Shown one piece after another: positions 25,131 through 37,806 of a DNA stretch of 64,000 bases. Source of the stretch: Amaranthus tricolor. Its lineage: Eukaryota > Streptophyta > Magnoliopsida > Caryophyllales > Amaranthaceae. Each line of letters starts with the position of its first letter. Position 1 is the first letter of the stretch. The notes under the pieces were generated by a model. The model was not told the origin of the DNA, made no database searches, and saw only the letters and a list, made by a program, of their open reading frames with translations. Location: NCBI RefSeq assembly GCF_026212465.1, contig NC_080050.1:3145144-3209143 (forward strand), written 5' to 3'. Made by a program: the position numbers and the translations under genes.

Positions 25131-26040
25131 TTGAATTATATAATAAACCAATCTATTCTTATGTTTAGTAAATTCTAATAAATGTGATTAACTCAAATTC
25201 TTTTTTACCTTATTTAAATCATTCTAAGTAACTGAAATTTCTGGCTGATTGATTGTTTTAAAATATTTAATTTTTAGTTTTTAAAAATGGTAGATTTTTG
25301 ATATGAAATAAATTAAAACCATTTCCTTTTTAAAATGGTAGTTTCTTTTTTTTAGTTGGTTCTACTTATTTATTTTATTTATAAGCATTTAATTTATCTT
25401 TCCCCTTGTAGTTGCGTCTCTTTATCTTTCTTAAGTCGGGCGATTCTTTTGGCCGTGCTCTTCTTTATGGGTATGAATTGCCGCCATCCTTCCCTCCCCA
25501 GATTCTGTCCATAGTTTTCTATGAGTGGAATACACCGGGTAAGATGATGATGACTATGAGTAAATGACAGCCTGGTAATTTTCATTTATTACGTAAGTCA
25601 ACATCAACGAATGAAATTATTCTAATTGAAGGGGCTTTGTGAGTAAAACATTAAAATTTTTCTAATAATTTTATTAAATTATACTAGTAATTATTTAAAA
25701 TTATACCCCTAGGAGCATAAGAAAACAAATTGTCATATATATCATGGCAGGACAAGAGGAAGGTTCCAAAAGTTGTGACCTGTATCAGTTGGAAATTGGA
25801 ATCATTCTTGGTATGCATCACATCGTCAAAGTCAATTGAACGATTGGACACGGTCACTATCGCAAAACATTCATCCAAAACCCTAATAAAGCATGCAACA
25901 TAACTAAAATTCAAAATATATATCCTCTAATCTTTGTGATTAAAATCAATATTAATTCTAAATTCCTTTTTATGAAAAGTTATTTCCCTTTTTATTTTTA
26001 CAAAAAACTTTATTATTTGATTGACCATAAATTTAAGATA
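25131..26040 (+). other. Intergenic; LINE-like 3' tail at about 25,400-25,565
   Basis: About 25,430-25,565 has higher GC and ends TATGAGTGGAATACACCGGG then TAAGATGATGATGACTATGAG, similar to the tails at 8,835 and 15,480. I read it as the 3' end of a non-LTR retrotransposon (RTE-like), from resemblance only. The rest is AT-rich, with nothing recognisable. Confidence 0.4.
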
Positions 26041-26044
26041 AATT

Positions 26045-26215
26045 CTTCTGAAGACCATCTCACCGTGCGATAACTTAATATAGGTTGGCCTAATTTTTAA
26101 TTTATTAAAATTTGAATAAAAAACATATTTTATTCAGTCAATTGCTGTGTAAATGTAACTTTGGGCTATTTGTTTGGACCCATCTCACGGCGAGACGATC
26201 TCATATAAAATTAGC
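26045..26215. mobile_element. GAGACGGTCTC-end MITE, degenerate
   Basis: The left arm CTGAAGACCATCTCACCGTG and the right arm CCCATCTCACGGCGAGACGA then TCTCATATAAAAT enclose about 120 bp with GGTTGGCC/GGACCC words. The arms are less alike than in other copies. Confidence 0.5.
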
Positions 26216-26394
26216 CGTAAATTATTTATTAATACATGAATTTGTAATAACCAAAGGAAAACCTGGTTGTCTAATTCATACACCTTACACGATGTTAGAT
26301 TCTTTGGTAATTTGTAAACCTCTTATAATAACGGTTACGAAGCAAGTATATAAATGTCAATTTTAGAGGTTAAAAATTGTTGTAGATGTCGCAG

Positions 26395-26815
26395 CCCCAT
26401 GTGTTTTGAAATGATTTTATCGAGTTTATCACGGTCTGATTATTGTATCGGAGATGACCGAATATGTGAAAATGATTCGTTAAAAGCTTGAGGCAGTCCA
26501 TAATCGACAAAAGTCTTATGTAGATCTAAAGAGATGATAGAATGAGTTTGATGCGGCACAATATGAACTATTGAGGGTTTTGTCGATGAAAGGAGTTATG
26601 AGATGCTCATATGAAGTCACTGAGGGTTTGAAAAGTTGCTTATAGACTCGCAATGCCTAATAAGTTGGGTAAGATGCATTATGTATTTCAAAACTCGCAA
26701 ATTAATGAGATACGTTTTCGATAGATTCATATACTAGATCATGAACCTTTAGACCTTGACGGGAGTTTGTCTTATAAGGAGAAACCTATCTATTCTCATC
26801 TCACGGACTATTTTT
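26395..26815 (+). pseudogene. Ty3/Gypsy polyprotein relic (integrase C-terminus)
   Basis: Broken plus-strand reading frames keep, in the right order, the end of a chromovirus-type pol: MTEYVKMIR, then a HNRQKSYVDLKR word, then SMKGVMR, then a DHEPLDLDGSLSYKEKPI word. Intact Gypsy elements have the run from RQKSYAD through KGVMRFGKKGKL to EELTYEE-PV in this position, between the integrase core and the LTR. Several stops and shifts lie between these words, and the core enzyme domains, LTRs and target duplication are absent. It is therefore an old fragment. Confidence 0.75.
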
Positions 26816-27278
26816 TAGTTTGACCTCTCTAGATTTTTCATTTATATATTGATAATACAGCTTGATATATTTTCAGCTCTCTTAATTATAATTTTCTGAT
26901 TCGCCTCTGAAAACTTGAATGTGATCAACATAAGACTTCATGATAAAAATAATGCATTCACTGATGCACCCACTTAGTCTTAATGAAAGAGAAATGATTG
27001 CTATAACTATAATTATCTTTAATTAACTGACTAACCGTTTTCTGTTCAACTAAAAACTCAAAAATCAAAGGTATATAAGTTCAAAAACAGGAGTATATAC
27101 CTAAGCTGATACAAGTATATGATTACATCCCTGGTATATTATTGAATCTTTGGTGTTACTTTTCAGTACATTATTTACATTAATGCTCTTTCAATACCCA
27201 CAAACAATATCCTTTTTATGGATGCATGCGCATTTTAAAAAGAGAGAAATCATGAAAAGAAGAGCATATATTACATAG

Positions 27279-27356
<78 letters not shown>

Positions 27357-28811
27357 TATCATAAATAAATCATAATGTCAGGAGTTGGTTTATAAAACAT
27401 CTATTAGTACTCCCTTTGCCTAATACATTTTGCTATATTTTTCTTTTTGTTCGGTCTCGTACAATTTGTTATATTTTTATGTTTAATTATATAATTCACA
27501 TTCTTTTTATATTTCTCATCCAGATGTTTAAATTGATTTTTTTATCTCATACATATTATTTTTTTACTTTCCCATAAACATATATCTTAAAGTATTTTTC
27601 TTATTTACTTAGTATTTTCAAAATATGTACTTGTAGTAAATATTGTGGCGCTCATAATGGTAACTAAAATCTCAAGTACAACTAGTAATGCTATGCTTAG
27701 CTAATTAATTATGCCCCCAAATATTGTTTTCTTTGTCTCATCATAATCATGCAAAGACCTAGATATAATAAAGGTATTTCTTAGAATTTTGTAGTAGGAT
27801 GTGATCATGTCATGAAAAGATAAGTAGATAGTACATTGAGGATGATGCTATGTGATTTGTAAATGTGAGACACTATAATTTGATCTCATAATAATTAGTC
27901 TTCATCATGCATCTTGTGTGCCAACTTATAGAGGCCAACAAGGATGGGATTTGTTGGAATTTATATATTTTTATATTCATATATGAATTGGTAGAAACTC
28001 CTAATTTAAATTGAATTTTCTCGTACATATAAGGTAAAAATAAATCGATTTGAGCAATTGTTGTTATCGAGTTGTGTCTATGTATTTTGATCACATCTCA
28101 CTTGGAGAGATCTCTTCTCTGTCTAGCTTTACAACATCTGTATTATGACCTTTTGAGCTAAAAATAAAATTCATTTGTTTTTGTCATTCCTTGACATATA
28201 GTTTAAAGTTAGAGTTGAAAATTTTTGTTGGTCATTGATCAGACTTAACCCACTCGACTCAAATAATAGTTAGGATTGAACAACATTTTTCCAAAAAAGT
28301 TTAATGTATGAACAAGCCAAGTAAGTTTCACAGTTTTTCTCTAATGCTAATGCAAAACAACAAAGTAATAATAATATTAAAAATAATAAAATAAAGCAAA
28401 AATAATAAATTGAAATGTTCACTATGTTGTTTAGATTGCTTCTGACAATAACATTTTTGTAAAATAAAATATTACTATCAACAATAATCTCGAGAAACAA
28501 AAGAGCAATCAAATTTAAGAAAAAAGTTATTATAAAAAAAGTAAGAAGAAATATAAAAAAGCTTAGGTTTGACTTTGACCAATCTGCAAAGAAGAAAGTG
28601 CAATACCGTTATTTGTGGTAGTGACAGTCATTAGGAGTAGGTAATTTCTATACTCCCTGCCAGTGCCAACACCTGCCATCCACCTTGTTTCTATTACCTG
28701 CAATATCTTTTCATTTTCCTTATTTATCATCCTATTTTGGTATATATTCTTTGTGATTTGGATTGATTGAACTCACCTGTCTTACGTCGAAGTATTAAAT
28801 TGAATTTAATA
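26816..28811. other. AT-rich intergenic region with one TA array
   Basis: Apart from the array at 27,282-27,352 there is one isolated Stowaway-like arm at 27,409 (TACTCCCTTTGCCTAATAC) without a partner. The small frames near 27,873-28,094 and 28,270-28,512 are not recognisable. Confidence 0.5.
27282..27352. repeat. (TA)n microsatellite, 71 bp
   Basis: An uninterrupted TA dinucleotide array. Confidence 0.97.
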
Positions 28812-29589
28812 CTCTCTCTGTCTCAAAGAAATTATCTCAATTTTAATCTATTTTATTAAATTTGTTTAATTTTTATTTTTGATTTTTGGTTATAATCTAT
28901 GATTACTACAATATAATTTGCTTTTGGTGGAATATATGTTAGCAATATTTAATTTATATGTCACTACTTTAAATTTCTAATAGTATATATAGTGGATTTA
29001 GAGTCAATTATTAGACCCTTTAGCAGCATTATAAAAAATCATACTAAAGTATTTTGGGATATAAAATCTAATGATATTTCTCATAAATGTTACTATAGAC
29101 TATAGAAACAATTAGATATTGCACTAAAGGCCAAATAAAGTGTCCCTAAATCACTTTATAGTGAAACTTGAAATAAAAACTAATAATTATTACACCAAAA
29201 ATTTAAATCAGTGGCATTTTTGTAAGGCAACTAAATTCTAGGACTCAAAAAGTTAAATTTGTTGTTGTGAACTAATGAAAAAAATTTATCTATACATTTA
29301 ACTTATCTTTTCGTCTCATCCACACAATTTTCTCATTTTCCTATAATACTTTTTTTATAATTTGACAGATTTTTTATCCTTGATTAATTTGTACTTGAGA
29401 CTATTCTTTAAGAATAGATAAAATTCTTGAGTTTATTACCGAGGAATTTAACTAAGATTAAGGTTTAGTTGATTATTAAAAATTGAATTCTAAATGATAG
29501 TAAAAGAGAAGAAATGTATAAATGAGTTTTAAATAAAACATTAGGAACTAATTCTATATAAGGTAATGTAGCTTGAGAGATGGAGGGAG
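28812..29589. mobile_element. Stowaway-like MITE with a nested CACTA-type MITE
   Basis: CTCTCTCTGTCTCAAAGAAA at the left and the inverse of GAGAGATGGAGGGAG at the right form the ends, each next to TA (28,810-28,811 and 29,590-29,591). CTCCCTCCGTC with TA duplication is the Stowaway (Tc1/mariner) signature. At about 780 bp it is too long for a simple Stowaway because it contains the element at 28,904-29,269. Confidence 0.6.
28904..29269. mobile_element. CACTA-type MITE, copy C, inverted and decayed
   Basis: Runs from TACTACAATATAAT to GTTGTTGTG and matches the inverse of copies A and B throughout, for example CACTTTATAGTG and AAAGTGTCCCTAAATCACTT in place of the CACTATAAAG region. Both termini have mutated and no clean target duplication remains. 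Confidence 0.72.
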
Positions 29590-29874
29590 TATAATATATT
29601 TAAAAAAAATAAGATCAAATAAAATATCTATCAAATATTTGAATTATTTTAATGTAAATAGTTTTTTTTATTTCATAATAAGAAAATTTTCTCTATAGGT
29701 AAGAGAGAGCAATTAGGCCTCGTATGTAAGTGATGAAAGGTGAGAATTAATAAATCCTATTATAGTTGTTAGGAGAAAAAAGTATTTAACCCTTAATTTA
29801 AGCTATAATAATTCTTAATTTAAGTTGTTCCTTTTATATATATTATACAAAATGGAAAATGAAAATGAATTTAT

Positions 29875-30090
29875 TCTGTCCTATGAAATTTATCTCATTT
29901 TTTCTTTTAATTTATTATATTAAATTTGCTTAAGTATTAATTTTATCATAATTTACACTTTTTTTTATAATTTTTATCTATATATTTAACTTACATTTTA
30001 ATGTGATTAACTTATTTTCTCACTTTTCATAGACTATCACTATACGCATTTTTGTTGATGAGGCAATTTTCGTGAGATTGAGGAAGTAAT
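29875..30090. mobile_element. Possible decayed Stowaway-like MITE
   Basis: TTCTGTCCTATGAAATTTAT at the left and GTGAGATTGAGGAAGTAAT at the right are weakly inverted relatives of the CTCCCTCCGTC ends. Interior is AT-rich. Confidence 0.3.
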
Positions 30091-30605
30091 ACAAATTGAT
30101 GTCAATAGACAAAGGTGCTTCACATCTGGCACCTGAATGGTACTCCTGCATTCTTTTTTCTTCTGTCATGTTTCCATCATTAAATTGAAGTATTTTAAAT
30201 ATTTATTTCAAAAAATTTAAGACATTAAAAAAGTAATAATTAAAATAAGTGTAAGTAGAGCTCTTTTATTTATTCTTTGAGAGTCTTGAGCTGTTAATAA
30301 TTTCAAACGTGTCTAGAATTTTTAATATGTAAATTAAATCATATTAAATGAAATTCTTTTTAATTAATTTTGATGTAAATTTTATTAATATTAACTTTTG
30401 ATTATTTTATCCAATCATGATTAAAGATATTTAAAATTGTAAAAATATTTTCTAAGTATGAAAAACAAAAAAAAGACATTTGGTCAAAATAATAGAAAGT
30501 ACTACTCCATTGATGGAATATTAATGAATAGACAAAAAAAAAATGAAATCACATTGAATAATATGATTGAAGCAAGTTTTCACGTAAAGTTTATCTAATT
30601 TAATA
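30091..30605. other. AT-rich intergenic sequence
   Basis: Nothing recognisable. Confidence 0.5.
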
Positions 30606-30970
30606 AAAAAAATTGTCTTCAATAATTCGACATATTGTCAATTTTCTGTAAATAATCCTTACTATTGATTATTTTCAAATAATTCGACCTTTGAATTTTT
30701 TTTTCTCACAGCACCCCTTTCCACATTTTAACCGACTACTATCGCTACTTACCACCAAAGAGGAGTTGGGGTAGACCAACAAAAAAGCATAAGAAGGAAG
30801 AAAAAATGAGCGTAACAGTCAATAAGAACCTACAATAGTCGGTTAAAATGTGGTAAATGGTACTGTCAGCAAAAAATATATAAAGGTTGGATTATTTGGA
30901 AATAATCAATAGTTGAAATTATTCACAGCAAAGGGGCAATAGGTCGCGAATTATTTAGGACAATTTTTCC
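30606..30970. mobile_element. Foldback MITE with ~150-bp inverted arms
   Basis: Left-arm words AAAATTGTC, ACTATTGATTATTTTCAAAT, AATTCGACCTTT and CCACATTTTAACCGACTA recur inverted and in reverse order on the right (TAGTCGGTTAAAATGTGG, AAAGGTTGGATTATTTGG, AAATAATCAATAGTT, GACAATTTTTCC). The loop at about 30,760-30,820 contains AAGAGGAGTTGGGGTAGACC. It is a different family from the one at 20,288. Confidence 0.78.
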
Positions 30971-32420
30971 TAAAAAAACATTCTCATATAAAATAAGAAT
31001 AAATTATAAAAGCAAATTCAAAATAACGAACAACCAGAGTATAATTGAAAATTGAGTGAAATATTTTGATATAAATACTATTGTAAGTATACATAAATTT
31101 TTAAATAAAACGATTTCTTTATAAGACGCAATTTAAATATGAGTTAATAGTATATGACTCCTTATTACTTCATAACAAAGTCTCACCTAAAAATTATGTC
31201 CCAACATAATAGCCATGGAAAAGAAATGAAGCTGTTCCAGTGATCTAACTGTTATTCATACTTATCCACATGAATTGAATAATGTATGTTAAATCACCCA
31301 TGTCGAGAATCAATCTAGTGATCCATGATATGACACTTCCACCTTAACCACTTGCTTTAATTTTAACACTACTAATCAATCAATTTTGTTTTACAATTAA
31401 ATAGTAACACTATTTATTACAATTGAATAATAACTACACTTAATAGTAATCACTATTAATCTAAAAATCTTCTTTTACATTTTTTTTCAAATGAATAAAG
31501 AAAAACATAATCAATTAAGATTTTAATTGATTTGTCTTAAGATATATTTTCATTATTACATCAAATTTTCAAAATTTTTATTATGTATATTTAAAGATAT
31601 TTAATATTAAAATAACACATTAAATAGTCTAAAAACTGAAAATATAGTCATTAAAAAAAGAGAAAGTATTTAAATATACTCCCAATTAGTATGACATTCT
31701 TATATAGATATAGCTAATACAGGTAATTCTTATGTTTTTTAATGACTGCACTTTCAAATTTCACGCTATTTAATATATGATTTTAACATTAATTATTTTT
31801 AAGAATGTATAATATAAAATTATAACTAGTTGACATAACGAAAATATATATTATGACAAATCAAAAAAGATTAAACTTTGTTAAGTCTTTCATACATTTC
31901 GAAAAATCGTAAAACAAGACAACTTGATGAATAGTATTTTATTATTCAAGTGTATGAGCATCATTCAAAAAATAAGGAAGTATATCATAAAGTTTAAAAT
32001 TTATCACAAAATCAATGATCAAAATATTTTGATTTTAGGAGTACTATTTTTATATTTAATTTTATCTCCTAAAATACCCTTTAAATATATTATTACTCTT
32101 GTTACTAAATGTCTAAAGATCGTTCGTTAGCTTTAGTCTTTCTATAATACTTATATGGTTTGAATATATTGACAATATACAAACGATTTTTTCTCCACAT
32201 TTTTATTCAGTGTATTTGCCATTTGTACTCTAAATTATAGTAGATAATAACTATTAGCAGGATTTATTAAGTTCTTTTATATGTCAATTATTAATAAATG
32301 GAAATGCATAATGCCATATTTCATTTCAATTAATATTTAATTCTTATTTAAGTCATAATTGTACTCAAACAAAATACTCCTAGTAATTAAAGAATGCTAC
32401 ATAAGAGGTTCAATTGCCAA
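30971..32420. other. AT-rich intergenic sequence
   Basis: No gene, RNA or bounded repeat is recognisable over about 1.4 kb. The frame at 31,924-32,130 is hydrophobic by composition only. Confidence 0.55.
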
Positions 32421-32487
32421 TAAATATATTTCACATAACCAAATCACTAAGAGATTGGAATTATTGTTTCGTCTTTAATATATATAT

Positions 32488-32576
<89 letters not shown>

Positions 32577-32598
32577 AATATATTTCACATAACCAAAT
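32421..32598. repeat. TA array flanked by an exact 24-bp direct repeat
   Basis: TAAATATATTTCACATAACC then AAAT occurs at 32,421-32,444 and again at 32,575-32,598. Between them are unique sequence (32,445-32,477) and a ~98-bp TA array with two phase breaks. Confidence 0.9.
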
Positions 32599-32689
32599 AT
32601 TAATTAAAGGATGTTATTCTAAAAAGTGCCAATACTCTTAACAATAACAATGAATTTCATCACTTAATCGAACATGCCTTAACTTGTAC

Positions 32690-33802
32690 ATTGGAGAAGG
32701 ACTTTGAGAATGTGTCGAGTGGTAGTGAATCAGTGTTTGGAACTGATTAGTGAGGTGATCGATGTGGGGTGTTGACGCTTCACTAAAAGATGTGGAACCA
32801 TGCCTTGAACGAGGGAAGGCATGCGTAGTGGTTGCTCAAGGAAGGCAACATGGGAAAGGGTTGCCCGAGTGATGTGCTCGTTCGAGTAGTATGTGAAGAA
32901 TTAAGCAGAAGCTCAGATTGAAGGTTGCTCGTTTGAGCAGTATTGTGGCTCGTCCGAGCAGTGTGCTTAATTCTTGTTCGTGTATGGCATTGAAAAGTTG
33001 CTTAATTCTTGTTTAATGCTATATTAATTGTATGTTGTTAATGTGCATTGAGTGGTGAGTTATGAGAAAGTTCTAGAATGTTGTATTCCTCTTCCCACTA
33101 CAATAAAATTAAAATTTCGCAACATAAGATTTAGTGACATTAAAAAATATCGTTGATTTATATTTTTAGTGTAATAATTGTTGTTTAATATATTAAATTA
33201 CACTATAAAGTGATTTAATGACACTTTATTTGGCTTGTAGTCACATATGTAATTGTTACTATAGCCTATATATAGTGGCATATATGAGAAATGTCACTAT
33301 ATCGTATGTTGCGAAAAAGCTTTAGTATGATTTTTTATTATGCTTCTAAAGTGTCTTAATAAATTTCAATAAATCCACTATATGTATACCATTAGAAAGT
33401 TAAAGTAGTGACATATAAATTAAATGCCACTAAATATATCCCACACAATGTATATTATGTTGTAGTGTCTATAAAAGGATACATCATTCATGAAATCAAA
33501 TCACCACAAACAGCACATACTGTAGAAAGGGCTAAATACACAAGTGAGAGTTAGGGTGTTTACCAAAATAGTTTCTTACTTTTGTTTTGGTGTTTGTGAT
33601 CTTGAGAGATTGTTCTCAATATAGGAAGGGTTATTTATATTGTATTGTTAAATCATTATAAATAAACTATTGTTGAGGTAGACGTATCCAAGATACCTCA
33701 TAAAGTCATTGTGCCATTGTTTCGTTGTTTTTGTTTGCATTTCTCATTTTGTTTTTCATTGATATACGCTCATAAAACTTTCATTCAATTGTTATCAGAG
33801 CA
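32690..33802 (+). mobile_element. Copia-type LTR with primer-binding site, interrupted by a MITE
   Basis: A plus-oriented LTR runs from about 32,690 to 33,787 and ends in CA. It is followed at about 33,789 by TTGTTATCAGAGCAGGAG, close to the TGGTATCAGAGC site that pairs with initiator tRNA-Met. The U3 contains CTCGTTCGAGTAGT, CTCGTTTGAGCAGT and CTCGTCCGAGCAGT. TCTATAAAAGGA at 33,467 is a good TATA box, with CTTGAGAGATTGTTCTCAAT downstream. No gag-pol follows; a foldback sequence begins almost at once. The start is not fixed to the base. Related motifs occur at 7,701-8,564. Confidence 0.72.
33096..33467. mobile_element. CACTA-type MITE, copy B, inside the Copia LTR
   Basis: Starts CACTACAATAAAATT and ends TTATGTTGTAGTG. 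TCC and TCT flank it, one mismatch from a 3-bp duplication. Interior matches copy A end to end. Removing it brings the LTR U3 next to its TATA box, so it is younger than the LTR. Confidence 0.82.
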
Positions 33803-33804
33803 GG

Positions 33805-34228
33805 AGAATAATCCAAATTTTTTATGATTTTCCTACAATAATCTCACCTGCAACCATGAATAATCCAAACTTTAGGGGGTATTTGCCTAGAGTAAACCTG
33901 AAATTAGATGACTTGCTATAGCAAGTTTTATTTTTTTAAAAAGATAAAATAAAATAAAATATCGAAAAAAATGTCGAAAAAAATGTAAAAACTTTTTCTG
34001 ATTTTTTTATCATTCGAAATTTTTTATGTAAATTTCAAAATTATTCTCTTATTTTATATTAATTTTCAATTTATTTTTTTGGATAAATTACCTACTATAG
34101 CAGTTAATCTGGTTACCAGAGTTTAATATTAACAAATACCTCATAAAGTTGAAATTATTTATGATTAATCCATAGATGGAATGATTTATAGTAAAATCAT
34201 GAAAATTTTAAATTAGTCTAAGTAATTT
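33805..34228. mobile_element. Foldback sequence with long inverted arms next to the Copia primer site
   Basis: Words on the left (AATAATCCAAATTTTTTATG, ATTTTCCTAC, ATGAATAATCCAAACTTTA, GGTATTTG, AGAGTAAAC, TTGCTATAG) recur inverted on the right (CTATAGCAG, AGAGTTTAA, CAAATACC, TAAAGTTGAAATTATTTATG, TAAAATCATGAAAATTTTAA). The arms are about 140 bp with an AT-rich centre. It lies directly after the LTR primer site, where gag would normally begin. Confidence 0.7.
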
Positions 34229-34664
34229 TTTCTAAAAAATACCTAGTAACGAATATGTTTAAGCGGGAGTTTATAGAAATAAAAAGAATATCAAGAGTTT
34301 CGTTATGAAATGACCATTTAGAATATGATGCTATATTTTCTGGGGGTCAAGTGCGATCGAGCACCTTAACATCTTTAGATTCGCTTCTAGGTAAAATATT
34401 ATACATTCACTCTAAAATAGGTAAAATATTTGGTACCCTTTTCTGCAAGTAATTTCAAGAGGAAAAATAAATGTTTCTCTCTTATGATTTATTTATGACT
34501 TTAATTGCATTATTGTAAAGATATATCTTTATTACACTTATGGAAAGAAGAAAGCGTGGGATATTTCAGATGATTAAAGGCCAAGCTATCCCCACACATT
34601 CTGAAGAAATGGATAGTAGTTTTTCAAGTCTTAATTGACTTGAATTGCATTGTCATTCTAGCGT

Positions 34665-34789
<125 letters not shown>

Positions 34790-35004
34790 AGAAGGATAAA
34801 AAAGATTTATTTTGGTCACTATATGTACAAAACATACTATAATATAAATTAAAAATATTTTTCAGTATTTAGGAATATATAGTAACTTTTACAATTAAGT
34901 AATTCTAACTCAATTATGACTTAGATTCTTTTATCTTATTGAAATTAAGAATGTATAATATTTTTTTATTTTATTTTAAACATCCTTCTTATTGGATTCC
35001 ACCC

Positions 35005-35592
<588 letters not shown>

Positions 35593-35702
35593 GATCATAT
35601 CATATCATATATAATGTATTATGTTTAATAGATATAACTATAACAAAAATCACCCGTTTCGCAAAAAAAAAATCCTTTTTCCAATATATAATCTTTCACA
35701 AA

Positions 35703-35832
35703 GTTTTGTATGAGACAGTCTCGCTATGAGACCCGCCTCATTCTTAGGTTTAATAGCTCAAAATAGAAATTTTTAGCTTATGGGCTTCTTATTTTGAGGT
35801 CGTCTCATCGTGAGACGATTTTATACAAGATG
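35703..35832. mobile_element. GAGACGGTCTC-end MITE, short form
   Basis: TTTTGTATGAGACAGTCTCG at the left and the inverse of CTCATCGTGAGACGATTTTA then TACAAGA at the right. The interior ATGGGCTTCTTATTTTGAGG is shared with 16,965-17,110. Confidence 0.75.
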
Positions 35833-36081
35833 GGCTGATAACCTTTTGATTAATTAATTCTAAGTTTTTTGTTGATAATGCATGATCTTCTTGTATTATT
35901 AACACTTAGAAAGGTATGCTACCATAAATAAAGGATGTATTTTTAGAAATTGATTTTAGATTATTTTTTAGATATTATAATTAATTACAAATTATATAAG
36001 TGAACATTATAACTATGCTATCATAAAGTTTAACTAAAGCACTGAATTTATATCTTAGCCACTACATTTTATCTTTTAATA

Positions 36082-36522
36082 TTAAACCTTACTTAGCCAC
36101 CCTTTTATTTTGTTGGCATTGGTTAAAGCGGGGTGTAATGAATTTGAATGTGCATTTATCTCGCCTCTTTTTATCAACCTCCAAACCGTTGACGGTGCCA
36201 AGTCTAAACATGTTGTCACATCTCTAATGCAAGTACGTTCGCCAATTGGTTTAGACTTAAGTATGTTTGGTGGTACCACGACTCTTTTTCTTCCATAGTT
36301 TTTGTACTTCAATTCTACAACGTATAGCTTGTTTGCTTGTTTTCATAAATTTCTTATGGTTCTATGATGATAACCGTATTTTTTAGCAATCCGTTTGAAT
36401 GTACCATGAGGAAGTGAGTCACTAACTTTTAATGACAACATTTCTTGAAAAATAAGATGTCTTAACTCATTGCTGAGCCTTGGCTTATAATGATCTATTG
36501 GTTGTGCCTGTTGTTCCTCCAT
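36082..36522 (-). pseudogene. Mariner-like transposase N-terminus, one in-frame stop, truncated
   Basis: From the ATG at 36,522 the minus frame stays open through MEEQQAQPIDHYKPRLSNEL, a helix-turn-helix (FQEMLSLKV through GTFKRIAKKYGYHHRTIRN), and then an in-frame TGA where the family has tryptophan. It continues without a shift into KQANKLYVV, GRKRVVVP, the conserved block ERTCIRDVTTCLDLAPSTVW and HSNSLHPALTNANK. It stops at 36,082, before any DDD catalytic domain. Plant mariner-like transposases have this N-terminal DNA-binding region, including the AHSN..KP.LT motif. Loss of the catalytic part and the internal stop make it non-functional. Confidence 0.85.
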
Positions 36523-37806
36523 GTTTTGTGGTTCTTCTTCTAATTCTAAAATTGACTCTGGATCGTATGCATTTGATCCAAAGGATCAAGCCCCCTGTTC
36601 CTCATCCTGTTTTCCTTAAGCCATTAAAAGGCAATGATGCACTGAAGTTATGGACTGTTTTGGTTAATAATTTATGCACTGATGGTACTATGTTGGTTTA
36701 GCTTTGTTTCAATGGTTCAAGTTTGTGTTTTTGGTTCAGAAATTGCAGGTTGTGATCCTGATTCCTTATGGAAGGTTTTATATACTCCCAAACCAGAATT
36801 TGGAAGGTTTTTTTTAATGATTATCAATGTAACTTATGATTAGCTAGATTTAATGTTATTAATCCATGTACTCCTAAATTGCCCGATGCAATTGTAAGTT
36901 TCTGGATCTTCAATTTGGTTTTTTTAGTTTTTTTCCTCCTTTTTTTAGAATACTCACCAAAACCTTCTTAATTTGGAAAGTTTAGTGGGTTTGTTACATT
37001 GTACGGTTCTCTCTCATTCAATTTAATGCAATCTTTTTTTTAGTTTATGTTTTGTTTCATTTTAATTTTCTCTCTCATACTTCCAATACAATCATTACTT
37101 TACACTACTATCTAATTAAAATAACACCCACTATAATAAAAGATTATATTTTTCTTAATAAGTATGAAAAACCCAAAGTGGAAAGACATAAAAGAACGAA
37201 GGGAGTATTTCAATAATAAATAATTAATCCTATCGTATAAATATTTCATTAATGTAATAAGTTAAACTATTAGTAATACTTTATCTTCTAATGTTTAAAT
37301 TGTAGATGTATTAATTTTTCAACCCTAGTCACCTCGTCTCCCTCTTTTCTCTCCCTTTTTTTCAAATTTTAAATTTTTGTACCCATTTAATAAATTTGTA
37401 AAAGTTGGTTTATTGATGAAAATTTTTGTAGCGTTAAAGTTCGGATATTTCATGATATACCACTGAGTTTCTTCAAAATTCACCATATACCACACGAAAT
37501 TTTCTAATTCACCATATACTATTGAGTTTACGTCCGTTAGCACAGAATACCATTAATGAAAACTGCCGTCAGTGTGCCATTTGTGGTAAATTAATAATTC
37601 ACCATATACCATTTACTTTTTTTATTTGCGTCAAATACCATTTTTTTTAAATATACCCCTTGGAATTATGATAAACAAAAGAAGTGTCATACAAACCAAG
37701 TAGTTAACATTTTGTTCAAAAACAACTTGACAATAAACAATGCTCACCCAAAAAATGACACTAAACAATGCTAAGTAGCAGCCTTTCTCTTCCCCCTAGT
37801 GTTGCC
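36523..37806. other. Intergenic, with a possible Mutator-end repeat at 37,440-37,670
   Basis: At 36,580-36,900 an open stretch (CCCCCTGTTCCTCATCCTGT...) resembles gene-derived sequence but carries nothing recognisable. At 37,440-37,670 the words TTCACCATATACCA and AAATACCATTTTTTTT repeat, and AACTGCCGTCAGTGTGCCAT lies between them. This may be the terminal region of the Mutator element whose transposase follows. A matching inverted copy beyond 38,786 was not seen. Confidence 0.4.
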
